64,000 nucleotides of DNA from JAWHQP01 sp032586195 (lineage in GTDB: Bacteria; Pseudomonadota; Gammaproteobacteria; Enterobacterales; Pasteurellaceae): the NCBI GenBank assembly GCA_032586195.1, contig JAWHQP010000001.1:310001-374000 (forward strand). The letters are read 5' to 3'. The notes under the pieces are model-generated. The model was not told the DNA's origin and ran no database searches. It saw nothing but the letters and a program-made list of their open reading frames with translations. The position numbers and the translations under genes are program-made. The stretch's first letter is position 1; every line of letters begins with the position of its first letter. Positions 1 to 9,228 of the stretch are shown one piece after another.

Positions 1-1
1 T

Positions 2-3000
2 TCTCACTCAACGGCAGGTAGCAAAAACGGTGTGGTTATCGGTCAGAATTCAAGCACAACGGGTGAAAGCAGTATTGCAATTGGTAATACGGCCGTAGCC
101 AATGGTGGTGATGCCGTTGCTATCGGTACAAATGCTTCCGCGACCGTTGGTACGGCCGTCGTTGGGCAGTATGCATCCGCTTTAGGTTCGAACTCAGCGG
201 CTTTTGGTCGCTCCGCCAAGGCTGATGGCGAAGAAGCACTTGCGTTGGGTTATGCTTCGGTTGCCTCGGGTTGGCATACTACGGCTATCGGCATTAACGC
301 GATGGCAAACACCACAAACAGTATTGCGATTGGTCAAGGGGCAAAGGCTTATGGTGTCAGTGCAACTAATTCGAATACTGCTAATTCGGTAGCGATTGGC
401 CCTTACGCTGAAGCCGGCGGAGCAAATGCACTTGCCATGGGTGATACGGCTAAAGCATTAGGCGGCAACTCCGTTTCCCTTGGTGTGTTGTCTCAGGCGA
501 CAGGATATTTATCAACCACGGTCGGTGCCGCCGCTAATGCCACGGCTAACCGTAGTACGTCAATCGGTGCTCAAAGTAATGCAACCGCAATTAGAGCAAC
601 CGCATTAGGCACGCAGTCAAATGCGACAGCCAATCGTTCGCTTGCTCTGGGTTCATATGCAGTGGCGTCATTGGCAGATTCCGTGGCGTTGGGTGCCAAT
701 TCCACCACCGTTGCCGGAACAAATGTCACTAGTGCCACCGTTAACAATATCACCTATAGCGGTTTTGCCGGCAGTTTAGGTAATAACACCAACCGCGTTG
801 TTTCAGTGGGTTCGGCGGGCAATGAACGCCAGATTCAAAATGTAGCTGCAGGTAAAATCACCGCCGACTCAACCGATGCCATCAACGGTTCACAGCTTTA
901 TTTAGTGGCCGCGGGCTTATATGATGCCATGCCGACAGTAACGGCCGGCGGTAATGACACTACTGTGACTACGGTAGTGAATCCGAATGGTTCTGTGGCT
1001 TATACGGTGACTTCCTGCAATACGCAGGCCAGTGTGACGTCAAATGATGGTTCCGTTACGATTAATTCCGTTACGAACGCTAACGGCACCACAAACTACG
1101 ATTTATCGGTATCGGCCACTGCTTCATCAGGTGGTGTTAACATGACGGATGCGTCAGTCAACCCTAATGGTACCGTCTCTGTAAACAGTACCACCGGGGG
1201 AAACCATGCGTTAAACGCAACGACCATTGAAAACCTGGTGAATAATTCAGGCTGGAACGTTCAGGCTAACGGCGAAACGAAAGATCTCGTCACCGCAGGT
1301 AATAATGTCGGCTTCAATGACAGCGATACCGTCGCTACGAACGCAACGTCGGATAATACAACAACCAATTTCACCTTTAGCGTGAAGACAGGCAATGTTT
1401 CTGCCAACACGACCACCGGCACGGTTTCTGCCAATGCCTCTAACGGCACAGTGGCAACCGTGTCTGATGTAGCTGAGGCGATCAATAACAGCGGTTGGAC
1501 AACAACCAATTCGGATGGCAATACCACCGTTATTAATCCGGGTGATACCGTTAACTATGTAAACGGCACAGGCACAATTGCAAATGTGACCACTAACGGC
1601 AACGTCACGAATGTTACTTATGATCTGAATTTGGCTAACGGTACTGGCACTACAGTTACCACGACAACAGTTAACGGTAGTACGGCTTATACGGTAAACG
1701 TAAATACTACGACAGGTTCCGTAAATGGCAACGGCACGGTTTCTGTAACCGATGGCCCTTCTTACCTGAATGCGAGCACGGTGGCAGATTTAATTAATAA
1801 TGCGTCATTTAACGTCACCTCATATAACTCTGGTGTTCAAGTGACTGCCAACAACAATGAAACCGCGCAAATTCATGCTGGCGATACGGTAACCTATATT
1901 GCAGGTAAAAATTTGCTGGTGAACCAAACCGGTTCAACCGTTACCTACGGGTTGGCTAAAGATGTGGAGATTACGGGCAATACAACTGTCAATAATTTCA
2001 CCGTCAATCCGAATTCCAATGTGAGCATGGGCAACAACACCGTTACCAATGTGGCCAACGGCACCAATGGCACGGACGCGGTTAACCTTAGTCAGCTGAA
2101 CGCTAGCAAAACTTCTGTAGAACAAGGCGATAATGTCACGGTTAACTCAAGCACGAATGCTGACGGTTCAACGGTTTATACGGTTTCCGCCAACAATACG
2201 CAGGCAAGTGTAACCGAAGGCGATAATGTCAATATTACCTCAACGGCGAATGCTAACGGCACAACTGACTACAAGGTCAGTGTAAAAACAGGTAATGTTT
2301 CCGCAAATACTAATGGTACGGTTTCCGCCAATGCTACTGACGGTACTATAGCAACCGTCACCGATGTGCAGAATGCAATTAATAACAGCGGCTGGGTTAC
2401 TAAGAATTCGGACGGTAACACAACGGTTATTAATCCGGGTCATATGGTTAACTATGAAAACGGTACCGGTACAACGGCGAATGTCACGACTAACGGCAAT
2501 ACCACAACCGTCACTTATAATGTGAACGGCACGGACGGTAAAGTAAATAACAATGGTACGGTTGCCGTAACGGATGGTAATTCTTACCTGAACGCGACTG
2601 AAGTGGCGAAATTAATCAATAATGCGTCATTCAATGTTACTTCCCATAACACCGATGAGCAAGTCGTTGCCAATAACAACGAAACAGCACAAATCAAAGC
2701 GGGTGAAACCGTCGCCTATGTCGCGGGTAAAAACTTAGTCGTAAACCAAACCGGTTCAAACATTACTTATGGCTTGGCTGAAAACATCAGTGTAAACAAC
2801 GTGACAAGTAATGTTGTTAACATAGCGGAAAACGGTTCATTGATTGTAGGTGGCAATTCAACCGTTGATATGGGCGGTAATGCCATTACCAACGTATCAA
2901 ACGGTACCAATGGTACCGACGCGGCAACCGTGGCACAATTAAATGCAACCAAAACCTATGTAACGGAAGGTGATAACGTTACTGTGACCACAAGCACGAA

Positions 3001-5485
3001 TGCTAATGGTTCAACGGTTTACACGGTTACAGCTAACAATACGCAGGCCAGTGTAACGGCAGGTAACAATGTCAACATCACCTCAAATACTAATACGAAT
3101 GGTACAACCAATTACAATGTGAATGTCATAACCGGTGACGTATCTTCGAATAATAACGGCACGGTTTCTGCCAATACTACCAACGGTAATGTAGCGACCG
3201 TAACCGATGTGGCTAATGCCATTAACAACAGCGGCTGGACAACAACCAATTCGAATGGTACCACGACAGTAATCAACCCGGGTGATACGGTTAATTACGC
3301 AAACGGCACAGGCACAACGGCTAATGTCACTACGGTTAACGGTACCACCACGGTTTCTTACGATGTGAATACCACCAACGGTACGATCAATGACAATGGC
3401 ACGGTTTCCGTAACTCAAGGTGATTCTTACCTGAACGCGACCGAAGTGGCGAACCTGGTCAATAATTCATCCTTCAATGTGACCTCATTCAATACCAATG
3501 AGCAAGTGGAGGCGAATAACAATACCACGACCAAGATCAAAGCAGGTGAGACCGTCACTTATGTCGCAGGCAAAAATTTAGTTGTAAACCAAACCGGTTC
3601 AACCATTACTTACGGTTTGGACAAAGATGTGGATATTACGGGCAACCTTACTGTTGGAGGCAATACGACCGTTAATAATTTTACCGTCAATCCGAACTCA
3701 ACCGTTGACATGGGTAATAACACCATTACCAATGTCGCGAAAGGTGTAAATGCTACGGATGCGGTTAATCTTAGCCAGTTGAACGCCAGTAAAACTTCTG
3801 TGGAACAGGGCGATAACGTCACCGTGACCACAACTACGAATGCCGACGGTTCAACGGTTTACAAGGTTTCCGCCAACAATACGCAGGCAAGTGTGACCGC
3901 GGGTGATAATGTGAACGTCACTACAACCACCAATACCAATGGCACGACCAACTATAATGTGAGCGTGTTAACGGGGTCGATTACCGCGGATAACGGTACG
4001 GGTACGGTTTCTGCCGATAATACCGGCGGCAACGTGGCAACCGTTACCGATGTGGCTAATGCGATTAATAACAGCGGCTGGAAAACAACCGACTCAAATG
4101 GTAACACGACGGTCATTAACCCGGGTGATACGGTTAATTACATAAACGGTAAGGGCACTATCGCGAATGTGACCACTAACGGCAACACCACCAATGTGAC
4201 TTATGATCTGAATTTAGCCAATGGCACCGGTACGACGGTAACCACAACCACAAGCGCTGACGGCGCTACGGCTTATACGGTGAACGTCAATACCACAAGC
4301 GGTTCCGTTGACTCGAACGGTACAACTAATGTCACTAACGGCTCTTCTTATCTGAACGCAACGGAAGTGGCGAAGTTAGTGAACGGTTCGGGCTGGAACG
4401 CGCAAGTTGACGGTAAAACGGTGGATCTTGTCACCGCGGGCAATAACGTGAACTTCAACAGCAGTGGCACGGTTAGTGTCAACGCGACCTCGGACGGTAA
4501 TACTACCAGCTACAGCTTTGCCGTAGTCAATGGCGATATCAGTCCGCAATCTAACGGTACCGTGAGTGTGGCGAATGGTTCAAACGGCGACGGTGTGGCA
4601 AATGTAAGCAGCGTGGTGAACGCTATCAATAATAGCGGTTGGGTAACCACTAACTCTGACGGCACCACTAGTGTGATTAATCCGGGTGATTCGGTGAATT
4701 ACGTAAACGGTACGGGGACGACGGCTAACGTCACCACTGATGATAAAGGTACAACGACTGTGAGTTACAACGTTAACACTACAACCGGTTCCGTTAATTC
4801 AAACGGCACGGTTTCCGTAGCGGACGGTAACTCATTTGTGAACGCCAGTACCATGGCGGACCTGATCAACAATGCGTCGTTTAATGTGACCTCATATAAT
4901 ACCGATACTCAGGTGGTTGCGAATAATAATGAAACGGCCAAAATCAGCGCAGGCAGCAGTGTGGCTTACGTATCGGGCAAAAACTTAGTGGTAAACCAAA
5001 ACACGGACAGCTCCGGTCAGACCGTGGTGACTTACGGTTTAGCCGAAAACATCAGTGTAAACGGTGTAACGGCAAATAATGTTACTGTAAGCGACGGCGG
5101 TAACCTCAAAGTGGGAACGAATGCTACTGTGGATATGGGCGGCAATCGGGTTCAAAATGTCGCAAACGGTACGGCTGATAATGACACGGTGAACGTATCA
5201 CAATTACGCGGCAGTATTGCGAACATAAACGGCCATATTAACAAAGTGGACAAAAACCTACGTGCCGGTATTGCCGGTGCTAACGCCGCGGCAGGCTTAC
5301 CGCAAGTTTATATCCCGGGTAAATCAATGATGGCGGCTTCTGCCGGTACATACCGCGGAGAAAGCGCTGTGGCGGTGGGTTATTCAAGAGCTTCGGATAA
5401 CGGCAAACTTATCTTTAAACTGCAGGGTAACACCAACACCCGCGGCGACCTCGGCGGTTCGGTGGGCGTAGGTTACCAATGGTGA
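2..5485 (+). CDS. Trimeric autotransporter adhesin, 5' end outside window
   Basis: Surface adhesin of the YadA/Hia (type Vc) family, which trimerises and anchors itself in the outer membrane. The frame is open from base 2 with no stop, and the first in-window start-like codon is only a GTG at 32, so the true start and signal peptide lie upstream. At least 1,817 residues are visible. Residues 1-220 are YadA-head-type repeats (recurring A-I-G-x-x-A-x-A). Then come long Asn/Thr/Val-rich stalk modules in which the motif NNSGW...VINPG recurs about five times (near 1485, 2380, 3222, 4065 and 4625). Neck-like elements such as D-A-V-N-L-S-Q-L recur. The last ~70 residues (AGLPQVYIPGKSMMAASAGT and after) are a YadA anchor ending in an aromatic W. 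It is unusually rich in N-x-S/T sequons. Family assignment is firm; the receptor is unknown. Confidence 0.95.
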   Translation, partial: SHSTAGSKNGVVIGQNSSTTGESSIAIGNTAVANGGDAVAIGTNASATVGTAVVGQYASALGSNSAAFGRSAKADGEEALALGYASVASGWHTTAIGINAMANTTNSIAIGQGAKAYGVSATNSNTANSVAIGPYAEAGGANALAMGDTAKALGGNSVSLGVLSQATGYLSTTVGAAANATANRSTSIGAQSNATAIRATALGTQSNATANRSLALGSYAVASLADSVALGANSTTVAGTNVTSATVNNITYSGFAGSLGNNTNRVVSVGSAGNERQIQNVAAGKITADSTDAINGSQLYLVAAGLYDAMPTVTAGGNDTTVTTVVNPNGSVAYTVTSCNTQASVTSNDGSVTINSVTNANGTTNYDLSVSATASSGGVNMTDASVNPNGTVSVNSTTGGNHALNATTIENLVNNSGWNVQANGETKDLVTAGNNVGFNDSDTVATNATSDNTTTNFTFSVKTGNVSANTTTGTVSANASNGTVATVSDVAEAINNSGWTTTNSDGNTTVINPGDTVNYVNGTGTIANVTTNGNVTNVTYDLNLANGTGTTVTTTTVNGSTAYTVNVNTTTGSVNGNGTVSVTDGPSYLNASTVADLINNASFNVTSYNSGVQVTANNNETAQIHAGDTVTYIAGKNLLVNQTGSTVTYGLAKDVEITGNTTVNNFTVNPNSNVSMGNNTVTNVANGTNGTDAVNLSQLNASKTSVEQGDNVTVNSSTNADGSTVYTVSANNTQASVTEGDNVNITSTANANGTTDYKVSVKTGNVSANTNGTVSANATDGTIATVTDVQNAINNSGWVTKNSDGNTTVINPGHMVNYENGTGTTANVTTNGNTTTVTYNVNGTDGKVNNNGTVAVTDGNSYLNATEVAKLINNASFNVTSHNTDEQVVANNNETAQIKAGETVAYVAGKNLVVNQTGSNITYGLAENISVNNVTSNVVNIAENGSLIVGGNSTVDMGGNAITNVSNGTNGTDAATVAQLNATKTYVTEGDNVTVTTSTNANGSTVYTVTANNTQASVTAGNNVNITSNTNTNGTTNYNVNVITGDVSSNNNGTVSANTTNGNVATVTDVANAINNSGWTTTNSNGTTTVINPGDTVNYANGTGTTANVTTVNGTTTVSYDVNTTNGTINDNGTVSVTQGDSYLNATEVANLVNNSSFNVTSFNTNEQVEANNNTTTKIKAGETVTYVAGKNLVVNQTGSTITYGLDKDVDITGNLTVGGNTTVNNFTVNPNSTVDMGNNTITNVAKGVNATDAVNLSQLNASKTSVEQGDNVTVTTTTNADGSTVYKVSANNTQASVTAGDNVNVTTTTNTNGTTNYNVSVLTGSITADNGTGTVSADNTGGNVATVTDVANAINNSGWKTTDSNGNTTVINPGDTVNYINGKGTIANVTTNGNTTNVTYDLNLANGTGTTVTTTTSADGATAYTVNVNTTSGSVDSNGTTNVTNGSSYLNATEVAKLVNGSGWNAQVDGKTVDLVTAGNNVNFNSSGTVSVNATSDGNTTSYSFAVVNGDISPQSNGTVSVANGSNGDGVANVSSVVNAINNSGWVTTNSDGTTSVINPGDSVNYVNGTGTTANVTTDDKGTTTVSYNVNTTTGSVNSNGTVSVADGNSFVNASTMADLINNASFNVTSYNTDTQVVANNNETAKISAGSSVAYVSGKNLVVNQNTDSSGQTVVTYGLAENISVNGVTANNVTVSDGGNLKVGTNATVDMGGNRVQNVANGTADNDTVNVSQLRGSIANINGHINKVDKNLRAGIAGANAAAGLPQVYIPGKSMMAASAGTYRGESAVAVGYSRASDNGKLIFKLQGNTNTRGDLGGSVGVGYQW

Positions 5486-5560
5486 TCCTTGTAGTGTAAG
5501 CTGACGATTAATCATCCGCCTTGCCGAAAGGTTCGGCGGATGTTATGTTTTTATTTGATA

Positions 5561-5588
5561 AAAAAGCCGGATTAACGGCTTTTTTTTC
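5561..5588 (+). terminator. Rho-independent terminator of the adhesin
   Basis: AAAAAGCCG (5561-5569) pairs with CGGCTTTTT (5576-5584) around a 6-base loop, followed by more T. The A/T flanks would let it work on both strands. Confidence 0.85.
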
Positions 5589-5640
5589 GTTATCAGATGC
5601 AAAAATTATATGGAATCATAATAACGAAAACTCGAAAACA

Positions 5641-5683
5641 CAGCACCGCACTTTGACCGAACCGGAGACAAAGTGCGGTGCTG
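5641..5683. terminator. Inverted USS pair forming a stem-loop
   Basis: A 15-base arm containing ACCGCACTTTG (5641-5655) is followed by its exact reverse complement (5669-5683). This gives a strong hairpin with A-rich and T-rich flanks. Head-to-head uptake sequences used as terminators are typical of Pasteurellaceae. The pair doubles as a DNA uptake signal. Confidence 0.75.
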
Positions 5684-5822
5684 AAAACGGGAGTTTTTTG
5701 TTAATCTAGAGCAGTACGCTCATACTGCAATCTTTCGGAATTGCTTCAATACTAGTCGTTTCCGGCAGGTTCGGCTTTTTCTTATAAATTCATGCCTTGC
5801 GACGAGAAAAAATAATAAGTGC

Positions 5823-5852
5823 TTGTGATGAAAAAAAATAAGCATATATAAT
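5823..5852 (+). promoter_or_regulatory. Putative sigma-70 promoter of the dapF operon
   Basis: TTGTGA at 5823-5828, an 18-base spacer, then a perfect TATAAT at 5847-5852, 33 bases before the dapF ATG. An AGGA ribosome-binding site lies at 5874-5877. Confidence 0.6.
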
Positions 5853-5884
5853 GCCTATATCTTCATTTTTATCAGGATAACAAT

Positions 5885-6709
5885 ATGCAATTTTCCAAAA
5901 TGCATGGGCTGGGTAATGATTTTATTGTCGTTGACGGAATTACACAAAATATTTATTTTCCCGAAAATCTTATTCGCAAACTGGCGGATCGTCATCGCGG
6001 TATCGGTTTTGATCAACTGTTGTTAGTGGAAGCGCCTTATGATCCCGATATGGATTTTCATTATCGTATTTTTAACGCCGACGGTAGCGAGGTTGAGCAG
6101 TGCGGTAACGGTGCCCGTTGCTTTGCCCGTTTTGTCACCCTGAAGGGCTTAACCAATAAAAAAGATATTGCGGTCAGTACCAAAAAGGGTAATATCGTGC
6201 TGAGTATCAAAGATGACGGACAGGTGCGTGTGAATATGGGCGAGCCCGTGTGGGAGCCGAATAAAATTCCGTTTATCGCCAGTAAATTCGAGAAGAATTA
6301 TATTTTGCGTACCGATATTCAGACGGTGCTGTGCGGGGTGGTATCCATGGGTAATCCGCATTGTGTATTGCAGGTAGAGGATGTCGCCGCCGCCAATGTG
6401 GAGCGGCTGGGCCCGTTGTTGGAACATCACGAACGTTTTCCCGAACGGGTCAATGTGGGCTTTATGCAGGTGATTGATCGCCGCCATATTAAATTACGCG
6501 TCTATGAACGCGGAGCGGGCGAAACTCAGGCTTGCGGCACGGGGGCTTGTGCGGCGGCGGCGGTAGGTATAATGCAAGGCTTGCTGGATAGTAACGTGCG
6601 GGTAGATTTGCCGGGCGGCAGCCTGACGATTGAATGGCAGGGCGAAGGACATCCGCTTTATATGACGGGCGACGCGACCCATGTTTATGATGGAGTCATC
6701 AAACTTTAA
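5885..6709 (+). CDS. dapF: Diaminopimelate epimerase
   Basis: Cytoplasmic, cofactor-independent epimerase converting LL- to meso-diaminopimelate for lysine and peptidoglycan synthesis. At 274 residues it has the usual family length. The two catalytic cysteines sit in their conserved settings: N-A-D-G-S-E-V-E-Q-C-G-N-G-A-R-C near residue 73 and G-A-G-E-T-Q-A-C-G-T-G near residue 217. The N-terminus M-Q-F-S-K-M-H-G-L-G-N-D-F is diagnostic. It heads the dapF-yigA-xerC-yigB operon, whose order is the same as in Escherichia coli; the next gene starts 27 bases downstream. Confidence 0.97.
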   Translation: MQFSKMHGLGNDFIVVDGITQNIYFPENLIRKLADRHRGIGFDQLLLVEAPYDPDMDFHYRIFNADGSEVEQCGNGARCFARFVTLKGLTNKKDIAVSTKKGNIVLSIKDDGQVRVNMGEPVWEPNKIPFIASKFEKNYILRTDIQTVLCGVVSMGNPHCVLQVEDVAAANVERLGPLLEHHERFPERVNVGFMQVIDRRHIKLRVYERGAGETQACGTGACAAAAVGIMQGLLDSNVRVDLPGGSLTIEWQGEGHPLYMTGDATHVYDGVIKL

Positions 6710-6736
6710 GCTACGGTTCATTAGAGGGTGTTTATT

Positions 6737-7429
6737 ATGAATGATGAAACGGAAAATATGGTTGAGGCTTATCTACGGGAGCATGCTGATTTCTTTGCCA
6801 ATCACCTTGATTTGCTTGATACGCTCAAAATCCCTCATGCGCAGAAAGGGCAGCTGTCTCTGGTGGAAATGCAGTTAGAACGGCAACGGGAGCAGATTAA
6901 AGCTCTCGAATTGATGCTGGATAAATTCGGCCGTTTAGCTCATCAGGAACAGGATATTTTCCTCGCTTTGATTCCGTTACAGCAAAAACTCGCTCACGCG
7001 GAACATTTCCTTGAAGGTGTCGAGGTATTGAATCAATGGGCAAAAAGCTATGAACTGCAGCAGGCCAAAATCCTGTTATTCAATGATCACTGGCAGAAAA
7101 ACAGCGATGTACCGGAACAATTCTGGCTTGATCGCAAAGGGTTTGAGCTCATCCGTCTGGAACGTCTGGGGCTGCGGAAATTTTATCTGGGCGAACTGAC
7201 GAACAAAGAGAAATCACTTATTTTCACGCCCGATGAACTGCCTGTGGGCTCCATAGCCTGTTGTCTGCTCGGTGTGCGTTCCAACCAACATCAGCCGACC
7301 GCTATTCTGCTGTTCAGTGCCCGCGATACCCGTCGTTTTTATAATGGACAGGATACCGCCTTTCTCAGACATTTGGTGGATATCGTGGAATTACATCTGC
7401 ATCGCTGGTTATTAAATTTTGAGCAATAA
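6737..7429 (+). CDS. yigA: DUF484 family protein (YigA-like)
   Basis: Cytoplasmic protein of unknown function belonging to DUF484, a GAF-like family found between dapF and xerC across gammaproteobacteria. I chose the ATG at 6737 (M-N-D-E-T-E-N-M, 230 residues) because the AGAGGG at 6723-6728 lies at the right distance; a GTG at 6728 in frame is possible but would overlap that site. The N-terminal ~100 residues are helical (Q-L-E-R-Q-R-E-Q-I-K-A-L-E-L-M-L) and the C-terminal half is mixed alpha/beta. It ends two bases before xerC, so the two are probably co-translated. Family assignment rests on position and sequence; no biochemical role can be inferred. Confidence 0.85.
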   Translation: MNDETENMVEAYLREHADFFANHLDLLDTLKIPHAQKGQLSLVEMQLERQREQIKALELMLDKFGRLAHQEQDIFLALIPLQQKLAHAEHFLEGVEVLNQWAKSYELQQAKILLFNDHWQKNSDVPEQFWLDRKGFELIRLERLGLRKFYLGELTNKEKSLIFTPDELPVGSIACCLLGVRSNQHQPTAILLFSARDTRRFYNGQDTAFLRHLVDIVELHLHRWLLNFEQ

Positions 7430-7431
7430 AA

Positions 7432-8319
7432 ATGAACGAACTTCTGCAAAAATACTGGAATCATCTGCGAAACGAACGTCAGGTAAGCCCTCACACACTG
7501 GCAAATTATCAACGTCAGCTGGTGGCAGTTCAGCTTATTATGCAGCAGAATGATGTGCGGAGCTGGCGGCAGATCACGCCGAGTTTCGTCCGTTTTTTAC
7601 TGGCGGAAAGCAGAAAAGCGGGTTTACATGAAAAAAGCCTTGCCTTGCGTTTATCCGCGCTGCGTCAATTTCTCGCTTTTTTAGTGGCGCAGGGTGAGCT
7701 GAAAGTGAATCCTGCCGTGGGCATTTCCGCTCCCAAACAAGGCAAACATCTGCCCAAGAATATTGATGAAGAGCAGGCACGGCGGCTGCTGGATAGCCGC
7801 AGCAAAGAACCCATTGATATCCGCGATCACGCCATGCTTGAATTGATGTACAGTTCGGGCCTGCGTTTGTCCGAACTGCAAGGACTGAATCTTTCCAACC
7901 TCAATTTTCGTGCCCGTGAAGTGCGTGTGCTGGGCAAAGGCAATAAGGAACGCATTTTACCCTTCGGACATCACGCTTCTCACGCCGTGCAGGAATGGCT
8001 GAAAGTGAGGATGTTGTTTAACCCGAAAGATGACGCGCTATTTGTCAGTTCTCTAGGCAATCGGATATCACACCGCGCCATTCAGAAACGTATGGAACTC
8101 TGGGGTGTGCGGCAGGGATTGAACAGTCATTTGAACCCGCACAAATTGCGTCATTCTTTCGCCACGCATATGCTGCAGGCCAGTTCCGATCTGCGCGCCG
8201 TACAGGAACTGCTTGGGCATAGCAACCTGTCCACCACGCAGATTTACACCCATTTGGATTTTCAGCATCTGGCGGAAGTTTACGATCAGGCTCACCCTCG
8301 TGCTAAACGGCATAAATAA
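7432..8319 (+). CDS. xerC: Site-specific tyrosine recombinase XerC
   Basis: With XerD it resolves chromosome dimers at dif during division. At 295 residues it is full length. It has an N-terminal SAM-like core-binding domain (to about residue 90) and a C-terminal catalytic domain with all the active-site landmarks: Arg in S-S-G-L-R-L-S-E-L near residue 146, Lys in G-K-G-N-K-E-R, H-x-L-R in H-K-L-R-H-S-F-A-T-H, His in L-L-G-H-S-N-L-S-T-T, and the nucleophile Tyr in Q-I-Y-T-H-L. It is the third gene of the dapF operon. The context and full XerC length argue against a mobile-element integrase. Confidence 0.95.
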   Translation: MNELLQKYWNHLRNERQVSPHTLANYQRQLVAVQLIMQQNDVRSWRQITPSFVRFLLAESRKAGLHEKSLALRLSALRQFLAFLVAQGELKVNPAVGISAPKQGKHLPKNIDEEQARRLLDSRSKEPIDIRDHAMLELMYSSGLRLSELQGLNLSNLNFRAREVRVLGKGNKERILPFGHHASHAVQEWLKVRMLFNPKDDALFVSSLGNRISHRAIQKRMELWGVRQGLNSHLNPHKLRHSFATHMLQASSDLRAVQELLGHSNLSTTQIYTHLDFQHLAEVYDQAHPRAKRHK

Positions 8320-8349
8320 AAACAGGCAGGCGCTAAACAGGAAAATACC

Positions 8350-9060
8350 ATGAAATTCTACCGCACCTTTACCCCCTACAAGGTTATTTCCTTTGATCTT
8401 GATGATACCCTGTATGACAACAGCCAAGTGATTCTTAATGCGGAACAAAATTGTCTGGATTTTCTGAATAAAATTAGTGGAATCAATGAGTTAACTGAAA
8501 CCTGTTGGCAGCAATGGAAACAGCGGACAGCCCGGCAGATACCCCGATTGAGCGAAGATGTCACCGCTTGGCGAACAAAAACAATTCAGACAATACTGAA
8601 AGCTTACGGCAAACCGGCTGAGGAAATTGAACACATTGCAGCGGCAAGTATGCGGCATTTTCTTATTTGGCGGCATAAAATTGATGTACCCGTCCAAAGT
8701 ATCAGGATTTTGAATCGGTTAAAAACTCGCTATAAACTCACCGCACTTACCAACGGCAATGTTGATCCCGTACGTATCGGTTTATCACAATTCGATTTAA
8801 TATTAACCGGCGGCAAACAAGGGCGGGCTAAACCTCATTCTGATCTGTTCCATCAAACGGCTGAACATTTCGCTGTGGATCCCGGCGAGATTCTGCATGT
8901 CGGCGATAATTTAATCACCGATGTACAGGGCGCCGTGCAGGCAGGCTGCCAAGCGGTTTGGCTGAACGCTTCCGGCAAAGCGCTCTGTCATTTCGATGAG
9001 GTAAAAACATTGCCGACGGTGGAAATTAATGATTTAAGTGAATTACTGAATCTGGCTTAG
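8350..9060 (+). CDS. yigB: HAD-family hydrolase YigB (probable FMN phosphatase)
   Basis: HAD-superfamily phosphatase of 236 residues. Motif I is F-D-L-D-D-T-L-Y (two Asp; the first is the nucleophile), motif II is the Thr in L-T-A-L-T-N-G-N, motif III is the Lys in R-A-K-P-H-S-D, and motif IV is G-D-N-L-I-T-D. In E. coli the gene at this position after xerC is YigB, an FMN phosphatase of riboflavin metabolism; that substrate is inferred from synteny. AGGA at 8339-8342 precedes the ATG, and the 30-base gap after xerC fits one operon. Confidence 0.88.
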   Translation: MKFYRTFTPYKVISFDLDDTLYDNSQVILNAEQNCLDFLNKISGINELTETCWQQWKQRTARQIPRLSEDVTAWRTKTIQTILKAYGKPAEEIEHIAAASMRHFLIWRHKIDVPVQSIRILNRLKTRYKLTALTNGNVDPVRIGLSQFDLILTGGKQGRAKPHSDLFHQTAEHFAVDPGEILHVGDNLITDVQGAVQAGCQAVWLNASGKALCHFDEVKTLPTVEINDLSELLNLA

Positions 9061-9095
9061 CTCCGGTAAAGTGCGGTGTCAAAAAACGGAGTTTT
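9061..9095 (+). terminator. USS-containing weak terminator after yigB
   Basis: CTCCG (9061-9065) and CGGAG (9087-9091) flank a loop carrying the uptake sequence AAAGTGCGGT (9068-9077) and are followed by TTTT. Confidence 0.45.
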
Positions 9096-9181
9096 GCTTC
9101 TCTTTTTTCAAAGAATCAATATGAATGCCGAGAAAGGCTCGCATTCAATACGGTTTTGCGCAGCTGCTGCATAGTATTGCG

Positions 9182-9217
9182 AAGGATTGAGCGTGATACT
9201 CAATCCTTTCCTTTTTT
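9182..9217 (+). terminator. Terminator between yigB and the sugar-binding protein gene
   Basis: AAGGATTGAG (9182-9191) pairs perfectly with CTCAATCCTT (9199-9208), and a run of T follows at 9212-9217. It lies in the convergent space between two genes and mainly serves the plus strand. Confidence 0.8.
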
Positions 9218-9228
9218 ATGAAGGAACC

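Larger units (their letters stand above)
5486..5884. other. Intergenic region between adhesin and dapF
   Basis: About 400 bases without a convincing gene. It holds a GC-rich hairpin right after the adhesin stop (CATCCG at 5513 against CGGATG ending 5542, with an inner CCGAA/TTCGG stem), two further terminators and the dapF promoter, which are listed separately. A 62-codon open frame at 5521-5709 runs through the terminators and is not supported as a gene. Confidence 0.7.

Noticed and set aside
2..5485. Adhesin repeats as a CRISPR or satellite
   Set aside because: The repeats are in-frame protein modules within one long coding sequence with a YadA-type anchor.
5521..5709. 62-codon plus-strand open frame after the adhesin
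   Set aside because: It consists of two terminators and an inverted USS pair, with no ribosome-binding site or recognisable protein family.
7432..8319. Tyrosine recombinase as an element integrase
   Set aside because: Length, motifs and the dapF-yigA-xerC-yigB order identify housekeeping XerC, far from the island.
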